Assembly (NCBI GenBank): GCA_018710785.1
Contig: DVJD01000054.1
Coordinates: 1 to 43,783, forward strand
From: Candidatus Fimimorpha excrementavium
GTDB lineage: Bacteria; Bacillota; Clostridia; Lachnospirales; Lachnospiraceae
Direction: 5' to 3'
Length of the DNA: 43,783 nt
The position numbers were made by a program, and so were the translations under genes. Below, in pieces: positions 18,742 to 26,553 of this stretch (position 1 is its first letter; the number at the start of each line of letters is the position of its first letter). The notes beneath the pieces were generated by a model. It was not told the origin of the DNA, did no database searches, and was given only the letters and a program-made list of their open reading frames with translations.

Positions 18742-18836
18742 GCTGCTTCCTCCCATACATGGATTCCCCTTACTTTTGACAGCTTCCAGCGCCGCTGGCC
18801 GCTGCCGGACAAAGGCCTGTGAGACTGGCCTTTAAC

Positions 18837-18883
18837 GAGGCTTCATGCAGGCATGATCCTCGCTTTCCTCGTTAGTATACCAT
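18837..18883. repeat. 47-bp direct repeat, copy 1
   Basis: Matches 18918-18964 at 45 of 47 positions. It contains an inverted repeat (GAGG..TCATGC / GCATGATCCTC) and, on the minus strand, an extended -10 sequence TGG-TATACT. Confidence 0.85.
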
Positions 18884-18917
18884 CTCAACTGTCGTTTCGA
18901 TGGTCTTCTCGTCAAAT
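18877..18917 (-). repeat. 41-bp element shared with the mgtA leader
   Basis: On the minus strand this matches 29219-29259 (plus strand) at 38 of 41 positions. The core has ACCATC and GATGGT as a 6-bp inverted repeat around a loop containing a CAGTTG motif. It sits between the two 47-bp repeats, upstream of the 592-aa protein gene. Confidence 0.8.
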
Positions 18918-18964
18918 GAGGATTCATGCAAGCATGATCCTCGCTTTCCTCGTTAGTATACCAT
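18918..18964. repeat. 47-bp direct repeat, copy 2
   Basis: Second copy, 81 bp from the first, with the same inverted repeat and the same minus-strand TGG-TATACT. The two could be tandem promoters for the 592-aa protein gene. Confidence 0.85.
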
Positions 18965-19023
18965 ACAATAAAAGAAAAGAGAAACAAATATTTTCAGAAA
19001 ATCGGCATTTTCATGCTTTTTTC

Positions 19024-19395
19024 TCACTCTTTCTGCGGATCGTCTTCGTCCATGAACTCGTATCGAAGCATTTCGATGACCGCATCCTTATGGGGCGTCT
19101 GCCTGCCCACGGCCAGAATCGCACAGTTGCCGGACAGCCCCAAGTCCTCCTTCAAATCCGTGTCGAAAATGCCGATGGCCACCGGCACCCGACCGTTGAT
19201 GGCATCGCCTGCCTCCAGAAAACGGTTTTCCTCTTCCAGACATTGGTACAGATCCTCCGGCAGAAACTCTTTCAAATCATTCCCATCATCAAAAGAATCT
19301 TCCATTTTTTCATAGCTTCCATCCTCGGCTTCCCCTTTTCTCAATTGAATCTTTCTATCCCGTTCCCCACTGTACGATCTTTGTCTCTTAATCAT
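19024..19395 (-). CDS. Small hypothetical protein
   Basis: A 123-aa acidic reading frame with no family I recognise. The first 30 residues are basic (KRQRSYSGERDRKIQLRK). The rest is Asp/Glu-rich with a plausible alpha/beta core (VPVAIGIFDTDLKEDLGLSGNCAILAVG) and a C-terminal EFMDEDDPQKE. No signal peptide or membrane segment. The ribosome binding site is weak. It stands alone between the repeat-rich gaps at 18.8 and 19.5 kb. It could be real, but it could also be a chance frame. Confidence 0.45.
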   Translation of the reverse strand: MIKRQRSYSGERDRKIQLRKGEAEDGSYEKMEDSFDDGNDLKEFLPEDLYQCLEEENRFLEAGDAINGRVPVAIGIFDTDLKEDLGLSGNCAILAVGRQTPHKDAVIEMLRYEFMDEDDPQKE

Positions 19396-19503
19396 TCATC
19401 TATTTGTCACATCTCATGAAATTATTTATATTCTATTCCTCCCATAGGTAAAAGTCAATATCTCCATTTTACATTTCACGGCAAACACAGGAATGAAGAA
19501 TTT

Positions 19504-19550
19504 GTGGTCCAACCTAGATATTTCCTGCGATGCTTTTCCGACTGATCATG
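19504..19550 (+). repeat. Diverged copy of the 50-bp insert found in palindromic copy C
   Basis: Matches the reverse complement of 24831-24877 at about 37 of 47 positions, with a shared core TTTCCTGCGATGCTTTTCCG versus one-to-two base variants. Here it lies just outside the palindrome at 19563, not inside it. Confidence 0.65.
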
Positions 19551-19562
19551 CGCATGCGCACA

Positions 19563-19665
19563 GGCCGCAGGGAAGCAAACCATCTTCCAGAGGGCTTTAG
19601 AAATCGCCCCGATGAAAGATGGTTTGCTTCCCTGCGGCCGTCCGGGTATCCATTTTGTTCACACA
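19563..19665. repeat. Long palindromic repeat, copy F (short form)
   Basis: The outer arms 19563-19586 and 19616-19639 are perfect 24-bp complements (GGCCGCAGGGAAGCAAACC...). The inner stem and tip seen in the other copies are deleted, leaving a loop of about 29 nt. The end block after the right arm (GTCCGGGTATCC...) is shared with the other copies. Together with the flanking sequence it fills the gap between the hypothetical gene and the bceB terminator. Confidence 0.9.
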
Positions 19666-19731
19666 CCATGTATTTCTTCACACAGAATCGGAAATGGAAA
19701 GACCGGCATCCGTTCACCGGACTTATTGCGC

Positions 19732-19775
19732 AAAAATCCCGGCCATCCTATCTATGCTCCAGATGACCGGGATTT
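19732..19775 (-). terminator. Terminator of the bceAB transcript
   Basis: AAATCCCGG (19734-19742) pairs with CCGGGATTT (19767-19775). On the minus strand the hairpin is followed by TTTTT and lies 12 bp after the bceB stop. Confidence 0.85.
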
Positions 19776-19786
19776 CTTATCTTCTA

Positions 19787-21826
19787 TTATTTGTCTCTTA
19801 TAATCCTCTTACTCCCCCAATACGTAATCAAAAAGTATCCCCCATAGATCAGAACCAGAAGAGCGGCCGTCGCGATGATGGGCATCGTCATCTGGCTTTG
19901 CCCCATGGTTTTTAAAAGATAATCCGCCACCTTCAGGCCAAAGATGGAGTGAATTACTGCCAGCAGGAGGGGCAGAAGGAAATAAAAGGCAGACTGCTCA
20001 AACAGCGCGCGGGAAATCATTTTTTCGTCCGCGCCGATCTTTCTCAGGATCGTATATCTGGCCCGGTTATCGGTGCTCTCCGACAGCACTTTCAGGGCCA
20101 GAAGTGCCGCGCTGGAAATCAAAAATACGATTCCGAGATACAGCCCCAGGAATATGATGCTGGCTCCCAGTCCCACGCTGGCTGCATACAGGGCCTGCCT
20201 GGTCATGACGCTGAGCCCGTGAATCGACAGATAACTTTCTTCTCCATCCTCCACATTGGCTATAAACGCTGTTTCATTTTCCTGCTTCTCTTCTTCTGTC
20301 GTTCCCACATAATTGGCTGCCATAAATCCGGTCACCTGGTATCCTTCACTCTGCAGCGTGACTCCTTCCAGCGCTTCATCCGGAACAATCAAAACACCGT
20401 CATTATCTTTATTGGATGACATTTCCACAAATCCATCCAGAACGTCCTCCGATACCGGCTGATAGACCGCCCCATTGATGGTGATCTGGGTTCCGTTTTG
20501 TGCAGCTTCCCGGTAGCAGTCCACCGCCGTCTCATTGTTCACCGCCACCTGGTACTGATTGGGTCCCAGTACACAGGGTTCTTTTCCGTAAATGGCTGCC
20601 AGTTTATTATAATCAGATACTTTTATCATATCTATGGCCCGGTAGGCGGCTGAAAAGTAAATATGCTCCTCTGCCAGCTTCCCAAAGGCGCTTCCCAGGA
20701 CGTTCTCCCCCGTCACGGTCGGCGTCCGATACATCCGAACTTCTTCCCATCCGTCCTGAAGCACCGACAGATCAAACCCATCCAGCTCCATGCTTTCCCT
20801 AAGCGGCATCTCGTCATCTGCGCTGTATTCTTTCATCACATTCACATCGGCTGCGGCACATTCCTGAAGATCCCGCTTCATGGATTCGTTCATGGCCATG
20901 CTGCCGGAAAAAATGCAGATGGTCAGAAACAAAAGCAGACAGATCACGGTCATGGAAACCGTCATGGTATTTACCTGACTCCCCACCTGGCGGAGCACAA
21001 AGGGATGGAGGCGTCTCAAATAAATGGATTTTACCATCTGAACCACTTTGATCAAAAAACCGGACAGGGACCAGAAAATACCAAAGGTTCCGATCATTCC
21101 CAGAAAAACCATGCGCAGAAACAGGTTCAGATCCGTCACGATCTGCGGCTGGCTCACCTGGTAATAGGCATAGCCCAAAATCCCTGCGGAAATCAAAAAG
21201 AAAATGACCGACAGAATGGGATTTTTCAGTTTTACTTTTTCCCCCTGCTTATCGGCATGGATCAGACGGATCAGCGGATACCTGGAAATCATCACCGTAT
21301 TGAATGCCATAACCGCCAGATACATGATGCCGAAGTAGACGATGGTTTTCCAAAATGCCGCCGAGGAAAACACAAAGGTAAATGCTTCCATATTGGCTTC
21401 AAACATCTTGGCCACCAGGATGGACATCAGCTGGGATCCGAATACGCCGACGGCCAGTCCCACCGCCAGGGAGATCAGTCCCACCAGCACGGTCTCGCCG
21501 ATCAAAATGCGGGAAATCTGGCTCTTTCCCATGCCCAGCGTCATATAAATGCCAAACTCCCGTTTTCTTCGTTTCATCAGAAAATTATTGGCATAGACGA
21601 TCAAAAAGGCCAGAACGATGGCGATAAACACCGACACGCCTCCCAGAAGATGAATCAGCAGATCCACCACCATGTATGTGGAGGATGACATGACCATCAT
21701 GCTTCGCTGCGCGTCCAGGGAATTGAACATATAAAAAATGGCCACGCCCAGAATCAGTGTCATGAAATAGATGGTGTAATCCTTCATGCTTTTTTTCATG
21801 TTTGAGATGGAAAGTTTAAATAACAT
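19787..21826 (-). CDS. BceB-type ABC transporter permease
   Basis: This 679-aa membrane protein is the permease of a peptide-antibiotic (bacitracin-type) resistance and sensing ABC transporter. It has an N-terminal membrane helix (YTIYFMTLILGVAIFYMFNSL), FtsX-type helices with KRRKREFGIYMTLGMGKSQI, and about ten membrane segments overall. The large extracellular domain between helices 7 and 8 (about residues 310-540) is the hallmark of BceB proteins. In this family the permease binds lipid-II-cycle intermediates complexed with peptide and signals to the partner kinase. The start overlaps the bceA stop by 11 bp, and the order bceR-bceS-bceA-bceB is standard. Confidence 0.92.
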   Translation of the reverse strand: MLFKLSISNMKKSMKDYTIYFMTLILGVAIFYMFNSLDAQRSMMVMSSSTYMVVDLLIHLLGGVSVFIAIVLAFLIVYANNFLMKRRKREFGIYMTLGMGKSQISRILIGETVLVGLISLAVGLAVGVFGSQLMSILVAKMFEANMEAFTFVFSSAAFWKTIVYFGIMYLAVMAFNTVMISRYPLIRLIHADKQGEKVKLKNPILSVIFFLISAGILGYAYYQVSQPQIVTDLNLFLRMVFLGMIGTFGIFWSLSGFLIKVVQMVKSIYLRRLHPFVLRQVGSQVNTMTVSMTVICLLLFLTICIFSGSMAMNESMKRDLQECAAADVNVMKEYSADDEMPLRESMELDGFDLSVLQDGWEEVRMYRTPTVTGENVLGSAFGKLAEEHIYFSAAYRAIDMIKVSDYNKLAAIYGKEPCVLGPNQYQVAVNNETAVDCYREAAQNGTQITINGAVYQPVSEDVLDGFVEMSSNKDNDGVLIVPDEALEGVTLQSEGYQVTGFMAANYVGTTEEEKQENETAFIANVEDGEESYLSIHGLSVMTRQALYAASVGLGASIIFLGLYLGIVFLISSAALLALKVLSESTDNRARYTILRKIGADEKMISRALFEQSAFYFLLPLLLAVIHSIFGLKVADYLLKTMGQSQMTMPIIATAALLVLIYGGYFLITYWGSKRIIRDK

Positions 21827-22583
21827 CGTTCAATTCACCTCCCAAAAGCGTCACCACTTCGATGATTTTATTGAAAAATGTTTTTCTGCTGTCCGTTCCC
21901 TTGACCAGTTCATTGAAGATTTTCCCGTCTTTGATAAACAGGATACGGTCGGCATAGCTGGCCGTAAAGGCATCGTGGGTAACCATGAGAATCGTGGCCT
22001 GCATGGACCAGTTCAGGCGCTCGAAGGATTCCAGCAGCATGCGGGCTGCTTTGGAGTCCAGGGCCCCGGTCGGCTCATCCGCAAGCACCAGCTGTGGATT
22101 GGTAACGATGGCCCGTGCACAGGCCACCCTCTGTTTTTGTCCGCCCGACATCTGATAGGGATACTTGCGGAGGACCTCGGTGATCTCCAGATTTTTTGCC
22201 ACCTCCAAAACCCGCTGTTCCACTTCCGTCGGCTTCACTTTCTGAATCGTCAGGGCCAATGCGATATTCTCAAAGGCCGTCATGGTATCCAGCAGATTGA
22301 AATCCTGGAAAATGAAACCCAGTTCCCGGCTTCGGAATTGATTCAGATGATTCCCCTTCAGTTTTGTAATATCCATGCCGTTGATCAAAATCCTACCGCT
22401 GGTGACCCGGTCAATGGTGGAGATACAGTTTAAAAGCGTCGTTTTTCCGGAACCGGATGCGCCCATGATTCCCACAAACTCTCCCTTCTCCACAAAAAAG
22501 CTGATATCGTCGATGGCTTTGGTCAGATTCCCCTTATTTCCATAATATTTTTCCACACTCTGTACGTCCAATACTCTGCTCAT
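21816..22583 (-). CDS. BceA-type ABC transporter ATPase
   Basis: The 255-aa ATP-binding subunit has Walker A GASGSGKTT, a Q-loop in FIFQDFNLLD, the signature MSGGQKQR and Walker B LVLADEPTGALD followed by the H-loop MVTHD. The LolD/MacB-like sequence is typical of BceA. I start it at 22583 (MSRVLDVQSVEKYYG) with AAAGGAG upstream; residues from an upstream ATG at 22637 would be coded across the leader. It powers the BceB permease. A BceR-type operator lies 83-96 bp before the start. Confidence 0.94.
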   Translation of the reverse strand: MSRVLDVQSVEKYYGNKGNLTKAIDDISFFVEKGEFVGIMGASGSGKTTLLNCISTIDRVTSGRILINGMDITKLKGNHLNQFRSRELGFIFQDFNLLDTMTAFENIALALTIQKVKPTEVEQRVLEVAKNLEITEVLRKYPYQMSGGQKQRVACARAIVTNPQLVLADEPTGALDSKAARMLLESFERLNWSMQATILMVTHDAFTASYADRILFIKDGKIFNELVKGTDSRKTFFNKIIEVVTLLGGELNDVI

Positions 22584-22665
22584 ACCATTTTGGCTCCTTT
22601 CTTGTTTCTGGATCCATCTTATCTCTTTTTCTCCCAATGAGCCATCGAACTTGCTTACGGAAACC

Positions 22666-22679
22666 TTACACTTTTGTAA
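22666..22679 (-). promoter_or_regulatory. BceR-type operator upstream of bceA
   Basis: TTACA-N4-TGTAA, a perfect match to the TNACA-N4-TGTAA inverted repeat recognised by BceR-like regulators. It lies in the 140-bp gap between bceS and bceA. This implies the transporter genes have an inducible promoter separate from the two-component genes, as in B. subtilis. Confidence 0.75.
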
Positions 22680-22723
22680 GTTTACCTGCTCCCGTTCCCA
22701 TCCGCCGCTGCATCCCCGTTCCC

Positions 22724-23725
22724 TTACAGATAGTAACTGTTCATGGGAAAGATAATGCTCACTTCTGTCCCTTCCCCTTCTTTGGAAAACAGGTAAATCT
22801 TATGTCCCAGCCGACTGCAGAGCTTCTGGCACAGATACAGGCCGATTCCCGTGGATTTCTGTTTTCCCCTTCCATTGCTGCCTGTAAAGCCCTTTTCAAA
22901 CACCCGCCCCATCTCACCGGCGCTGATTCCGATTCCATTGTCCCGGATTGTGAAAACCACCTGCTCCTTTCGTTTTGCGGCCGAAAAGGAAATGGCAGGG
23001 TCTTCCCCTCTGTATTTGATGCTGTTGCTCACAATCTGATTCAGGACAAATACCATCCACTTGCTGTCCGTGAATACAGTGGTTTCCAATCCTTCCATCT
23101 GAATCTTGATTTTTTCTGCGATCAGTACTTTCTTATTCTTTTTCAGCACCTCCGCCACCACCGTCTGAAGAGGAACTTCCTTGATCAGATAATCCTTCTC
23201 CACGTTGTAGCTTCGGGCATAATACAATGCCTGCTCTGTATAATCCTCAATCTTCTGCAGTTCTTCCTCCATGCTGTCCATGGCCTCGCTTCTGTGGTTT
23301 TCCGCGATCATCTTTCCCGTGGCGATGGGAAGTTTTACCTCGTGAATCCACATTTCGATGTAATCTTTATACTCTTCGTGGTCTTTTTTATACGCTTTCA
23401 CCCGCTCCGCCATGGAGGTTTCCATCTCTTTCAGGAACTGAATCAGATACTTTCCCTCCAGAAAATCCGCGTCTTCCACAACCTCCGGAAGCAGATACAC
23501 CTGATCCATCTCCTGGGCCTGTCTTTCCACGCTGTCATAAAACCGTTTTTTCTTTCGAAACTCCAGTCCCATGTCCAAAAAAAGTCCTGCCGGTATCCCG
23601 ATTCCGATGTAAATCTGAAGCATGGGCTCCGACACCGCCAGCAGCATCACCTCCAGGGCCGCGATAAAGACCACCCACAGAATCAGCACTGCCTGGCGCT
23701 CCCTAAGATAATCCCTAAGCTTCAT
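22724..23725 (-). CDS. BceS-type intramembrane-sensing histidine kinase
   Basis: A 333-aa kinase with two N-terminal membrane helices (about 13-31 and 36-52) separated by only a few residues, so no extracellular sensor domain. This defines the intramembrane-sensing kinases that depend on a BceAB transporter for signal detection. The phospho-acceptor is H128 in WIHEVKLPIA. The ATPase domain shows LNQIVSNSIKYRG (N box), RDNGIGI (G1) and STGIGLYLC (G2). It overlaps the end of the response-regulator gene by 11 bp. Confidence 0.94.
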   Translation of the reverse strand: MKLRDYLRERQAVLILWVVFIAALEVMLLAVSEPMLQIYIGIGIPAGLFLDMGLEFRKKKRFYDSVERQAQEMDQVYLLPEVVEDADFLEGKYLIQFLKEMETSMAERVKAYKKDHEEYKDYIEMWIHEVKLPIATGKMIAENHRSEAMDSMEEELQKIEDYTEQALYYARSYNVEKDYLIKEVPLQTVVAEVLKKNKKVLIAEKIKIQMEGLETTVFTDSKWMVFVLNQIVSNSIKYRGEDPAISFSAAKRKEQVVFTIRDNGIGISAGEMGRVFEKGFTGSNGRGKQKSTGIGLYLCQKLCSRLGHKIYLFSKEGEGTEVSIIFPMNSYYL

Positions 23726-24407
23726 GCCTTCCCCCTTCTTCCATCACATATCCCTGCCCTCTCCTGGTCTTAATCACATCCCTGACGCCGATCTCCTCCA
23801 GCTTGGCCCGTATTCTTGCCACATTCACGGTCAGCGTGTTGTCATCCACAAACATTTCACTGTCCCACAGATACGTCATCAGCGCATCCCGCGACACCAA
23901 AGTCCCCCTGCGGCTGGCCAGATAAAACAGAATATTCCATTCATTCTTCGTCAGCTCCACCGATTTCGTCTTCGTTCCCGCCGTCCTCCTGGCCACATCC
24001 AGCCACCATCCGCCGCAGTCCATGATCTCCCCCGTCCCATTTCCCTTCCTGACCCTTCTTAAAATCGCCCCAATCCTGGCCAGCAAAATCTGCGGGTGAA
24101 ACGGCTTTTCCACATAATCATCCGCCCCGTAATTCATGCTGATCAGCTGATCCAAATCACTATTCCGGCTGGTCACCATGATAATCGGCACATCCGACTT
24201 CTTTCGAACCTCCCTGCAGACATACTGTCCATCCACCACCGGCAAATTAATATCCAGCAAAACCAAATCACATCCGGAATCCAAAATATCCTCCACCAGC
24301 GTCTCATACCTGCAAAGCTCCTCCGCCTCATACCCATTATGATTCAAAAAAAACGCCAGCTCCTTCCTCAGCTTCTCATCATCTTCCACAATCAAGATTC
24401 TTTCCAT
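23715..24407 (-). CDS. BceR-type response regulator (OmpR family)
   Basis: This 230-aa regulator has a receiver domain with the acidic pocket VEDD (7-10), phospho-acceptor D52 in LVLLDINLP and the conserved Lys in YVEKPF. An OmpR-type winged helix follows (ELTKNEWNILFYLASRRG, DDNTLTVNVARIRAKL, IKTRRGQGYVM). It would be phosphorylated by the downstream kinase and bind the TNACA-N4-TGTAA site before bceA. The upstream region is the palindrome-rich gap of about 635 bp. I could not identify a convincing promoter for it there. Confidence 0.94.
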   Translation of the reverse strand: MERILIVEDDEKLRKELAFFLNHNGYEAEELCRYETLVEDILDSGCDLVLLDINLPVVDGQYVCREVRKKSDVPIIMVTSRNSDLDQLISMNYGADDYVEKPFHPQILLARIGAILRRVRKGNGTGEIMDCGGWWLDVARRTAGTKTKSVELTKNEWNILFYLASRRGTLVSRDALMTYLWDSEMFVDDNTLTVNVARIRAKLEEIGVRDVIKTRRGQGYVMEEGGRHEA

Positions 24408-24529
24408 ACCATTCTCCTCTCATCCATCCAATCCCATAAAACATCCGCACTCTTCACAAACCCGCGCAAATCCCACATTTTATCCCCCGCCACCTCATCC
24501 CCCCTCACCAATTCTTCCCACATCCCTCG

Positions 24530-24702
24530 CATCACTCTCATTACCCTCAGACCGCAGGGCGGGAACAAACCTTTTCCCTAACGGACTTTGAAAAACACCG
24601 CTACTTAATTCTTCCCTCATCACTCACATCACTCTCAAGCCGCAGGGGAACAAACCCTTTCCCTGACGGACCTCGAAAAACACCGCTACTTAATTTTTCT
24701 CT
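24530..24702. repeat. Two tandem left-arm half-copies of the palindromic repeat
   Basis: Units begin near 24530 and 24618 and the third unit (the complete copy) begins at 24703, so periods are about 88 and 85 bp. Each half-copy has a CATCACTC lead, a variable arm (GCAGGGCGGGAACAAACC or GCAGGGGAACAAACCC), a conserved CCCTRACGGAC block and GAAAAACACCGCTACTTAATT. Neither has a matching right arm. Confidence 0.85.
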
Positions 24703-24945
24703 CATCACTCACATCACTCTCAGGCCGCAGGGAAGCAAACCATCTTCCAGAGGGTTTTAGAAAACGTCGGTACTTGATTTTTCCAGCCGGACACGGCGCC
24801 GAAAAATCTTATGTACCGCTACGTTTTCAACATGAACAGGCGGAAAAGTATCGCAAGAAATATACATGTTGGTTCATGTTTTAAGCGAAAGCGCCCCGAT
24901 GGAAGATGGTTTGCTTCCCTGCGGCCGTCCGGGTATCCACTTGAT
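24703..24945. repeat. Long palindromic repeat, copy C, with 50-bp insertion
   Basis: Outer arms 24723-24749 and 24900-24926 are perfect 27-bp complements. The inner stem (GAAAACGTCGGTAC near 24761 against GTACCGCTACGTTTTC near 24813) and a GCCG-GACA-CGGC tip follow the pattern of the 32.6 kb copy. On the right side a 50-bp segment (24830-24879) bounded by ACATGAAC and its complement GTTCATGT interrupts the stem. Confidence 0.9.
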
Positions 24946-24948
24946 TCC

Positions 24949-24991
24949 CCGCCCCCCCCCACCACTCCTCCATTGACATCCCTCCCTCCCC
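24949..24991. repeat. Poly-C / G-quadruplex-prone tract across a promoter
   Basis: A run of nine Cs after CCCCG and then TCCCTCCCTCCCCC. On the minus strand this gives several GGG-or-longer runs. The second part fills the spacer between the -35 and -10 of the ECF gene promoter. Confidence 0.6.
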
Positions 24992-25002
24992 CATGCTACT
25001 AT
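24973..25002 (+). promoter_or_regulatory. Promoter of the ECF S-component gene
   Basis: TTGACA (24973-24978), 18-nt pyrimidine-rich spacer, and TGC-TACTAT (extended -10, hexamer 24997-25002), 40 bp before the start codon. Confidence 0.7.
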
Positions 25003-25042
25003 AAACACAACATTACATGTCAGAAAAGGAGTGTTCATCCCC

Positions 25043-25603
25043 ATGAAATCCATATCCATCCGAAAAAAGCGCCATACCTCCCAATTTTCTCAGAACCTGC
25101 TGCTCTCCGGCATCTGCTTTCTGCTGTGCCTGCTTCTTCCCCTCCTATCCGATCACACAAATCTGCTCTCCCCTTCCCTGCGTCTCAGCCATATTCCGGT
25201 TCTTTTGTGCGGATTCCTCTGCGGCTGGCCCTACGGCCTGGCAGTGGGGTTTCTCTCTTCCCTGCTTCGGGGACTGCTCTTTTCCATCCCCCTGGTTCCC
25301 GACTGTCTTTCCCTTGCCACAGAGCTGGCCGCCTATGGCGCCATGGCAGGGCTCATGTACCATTTTCTGCCCAAGCGGCTGGACTCCCTCTATACCGCCC
25401 TGGTCATCTCCATGATCACCGGACGTGTCCTTTGGGGAGTAACCCGGCTGATTTTCTCCCTCTTTGGCGCCCCGGCGCTGACCCTGGAAGCCTTTTGGAG
25501 TTATGCGGTTACCTCGGGGATTCCGGGAATCTTCCTTTCCCTCCTCGTCGTTCCTCTCCTGATACTGGCCATGCAGCAAATCCATTTCATAAACCGGCAT
25601 TAA
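25043..25603 (+). CDS. ECF transporter S-component (substrate-binding membrane subunit)
   Basis: The 186-aa protein has about six membrane helices and no soluble domain. The N-terminal SGICFLLCLLLPLL, the HIPVLLCGFLCGWPYGLAVGFLSSLLRGLLF segment and the ALVISMITGRVLWGVTRLIF helix fit the ECF S-component family, which captures vitamins or similar nutrients and works with a shared EcfAA'T module encoded elsewhere. I start at ATG 25043 with AAAAGGAG upstream; an in-frame GTG lies at 25031. The substrate cannot be read from sequence. No riboswitch was seen in its short leader, which removes the usual clue. Confidence 0.78.
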   Translation: MKSISIRKKRHTSQFSQNLLLSGICFLLCLLLPLLSDHTNLLSPSLRLSHIPVLLCGFLCGWPYGLAVGFLSSLLRGLLFSIPLVPDCLSLATELAAYGAMAGLMYHFLPKRLDSLYTALVISMITGRVLWGVTRLIFSLFGAPALTLEAFWSYAVTSGIPGIFLSLLVVPLLILAMQQIHFINRH

Positions 25604-25604
25604 A

Positions 25605-25642
25605 AAAGATGGAGGTGCCGCAACATCCACACCGCCATCTTT
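25605..25642 (+). terminator. Terminator after the ECF S-component gene
   Basis: AAAGATGGAGGTG (25605-25617) pairs with CACCGCCATCTTT (25630-25642) with one mismatch, beginning directly after the stop codon. Confidence 0.65.
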
Positions 25643-25723
25643 CCATACATCTGCTATTTTCTGCTCCGGCTCCTGCCGCCCGTTCTCTGCGGCTGCCTTA
25701 CAGTATATCTCCATATCCCCGAA

Positions 25724-26185
25724 TCACTCTGCTTTTACATGGGATTTTCTGAGATACCATTCCATGCCGATTTTTTCCAGTTTCATAATTCGGTCCGAAC
25801 TCAATTTTCCATTCCGATAGAATTTTCTCTGCTGCTTAATCCACTCTCCCAAAGGATAACTGTCCACAACATATCCCGCCGGAACTCTCAAATTATGGTT
25901 CTTTTTATAATACTTTTTAGCCAGCGCATACCAAACGCTCCAGTCCGTGCGCCGTCTCAGTTCCCATTCCATCCCGATCTGCTCTAACGCATAGATCTGA
26001 TGTTTGTCAATGGTATACTTGCCGGAACCATGATAAGCGGTCCGCTGCCGTTCAATCCATCTTCCCAGTTCTACGCCCTGCGATGTCTGATATCTGCCAG
26101 GAACCCTTAAATCATGATAATTCTCGTAATATTCTTTCGCCAGCTGATACCACTGTTCCCATGTCATCCTAGTATACTTCCTCAT
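25724..26185 (-). CDS. Small helicase-associated-domain protein
   Basis: The 153-aa protein consists of two copies of the helicase-associated (HA) repeat. The first spans about 5-78 (WEQWYQLAKEYYENYHDLRVP ... LGRWIERQR ... LEQIGMEWEL) and the second about 80-148 (WYALAKKYYKKNHNLRVP ... LGEWIKQQR ... LEKIGMEWYL). HA repeats are usually found in arrays at the C-terminus of large helicases of mobile elements; here they stand alone. The start at 26185 is chosen for its AGGAG 10 nt upstream. It lies next to a decayed recombinase, so it may be a mobile-element remnant that still has an intact frame. Its activity is unknown, probably nucleic-acid binding. Confidence 0.65.
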   Translation of the reverse strand: MRKYTRMTWEQWYQLAKEYYENYHDLRVPGRYQTSQGVELGRWIERQRTAYHGSGKYTIDKHQIYALEQIGMEWELRRRTDWSVWYALAKKYYKKNHNLRVPAGYVVDSYPLGEWIKQQRKFYRNGKLSSDRIMKLEKIGMEWYLRKSHVKAE

Positions 26186-26553
26186 TGCTTCCATTCTCCT
26201 GTACAGTGTGTATCTGTGTAGAACGAAAATGTAGACATTATCGTTCATATTGCAGTATCGCATTTCCAACATTTTTATGGATATAAATGCCAATTTATTC
26301 GCAGCCTTTGGCTGCATGAAAAGCAGTATTTAAAAGGATTATTCATCATTCTCAGATACTGCCGCCATATTTTACGATATGTATGATAACGTGATTCAAT
26401 TATCCTACTTTTTAGCATATAAGAAACACCCAAAAATGCCAACATTATTTTTAGTATACATGATACGCCGGGAAATGTCCAGTTTTTCCGAAAACTTATT
26501 GATTTCTTTCTGCCTGACGATGCTGTAATCCCGATCCCGTACGTTCTGTTTGT
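26186..26553. other. Intergenic region between HA-domain gene and recombinase remnant
   Basis: AT-rich sequence with no convincing gene. It contains the left copy of a 13-bp inverted repeat (26223-26235). Confidence 0.5.
26223..26235 (+). repeat. 13-bp inverted repeat, left copy
   Basis: ACGAAAATGTAGA, perfectly complementary to 26927-26939. The pair brackets the recombinase remnant. Confidence 0.6.

Noticed and set aside
19514-19766. Short open frames with RWFASLRP-type peptides over the 19.5 kb repeat, also seen at 24.9 and 32.7 kb
   Set aside because: The same peptides appear because the repeat itself is open in several frames; arm covariation keeps base pairing, not the peptide.
24530-24945. 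CRISPR array
   Set aside because: Only three irregular units of 85-88 bp, with long conserved parts and variable parts that form stems, and no cas genes nearby.
24811-25752. Open frame of about 313 codons covering the palindromic repeat and the ECF gene
   Set aside because: It starts within the repeat, is Pro/Ser-rich from the poly-C tract and then runs in the wrong frame through the ECF S-component gene.
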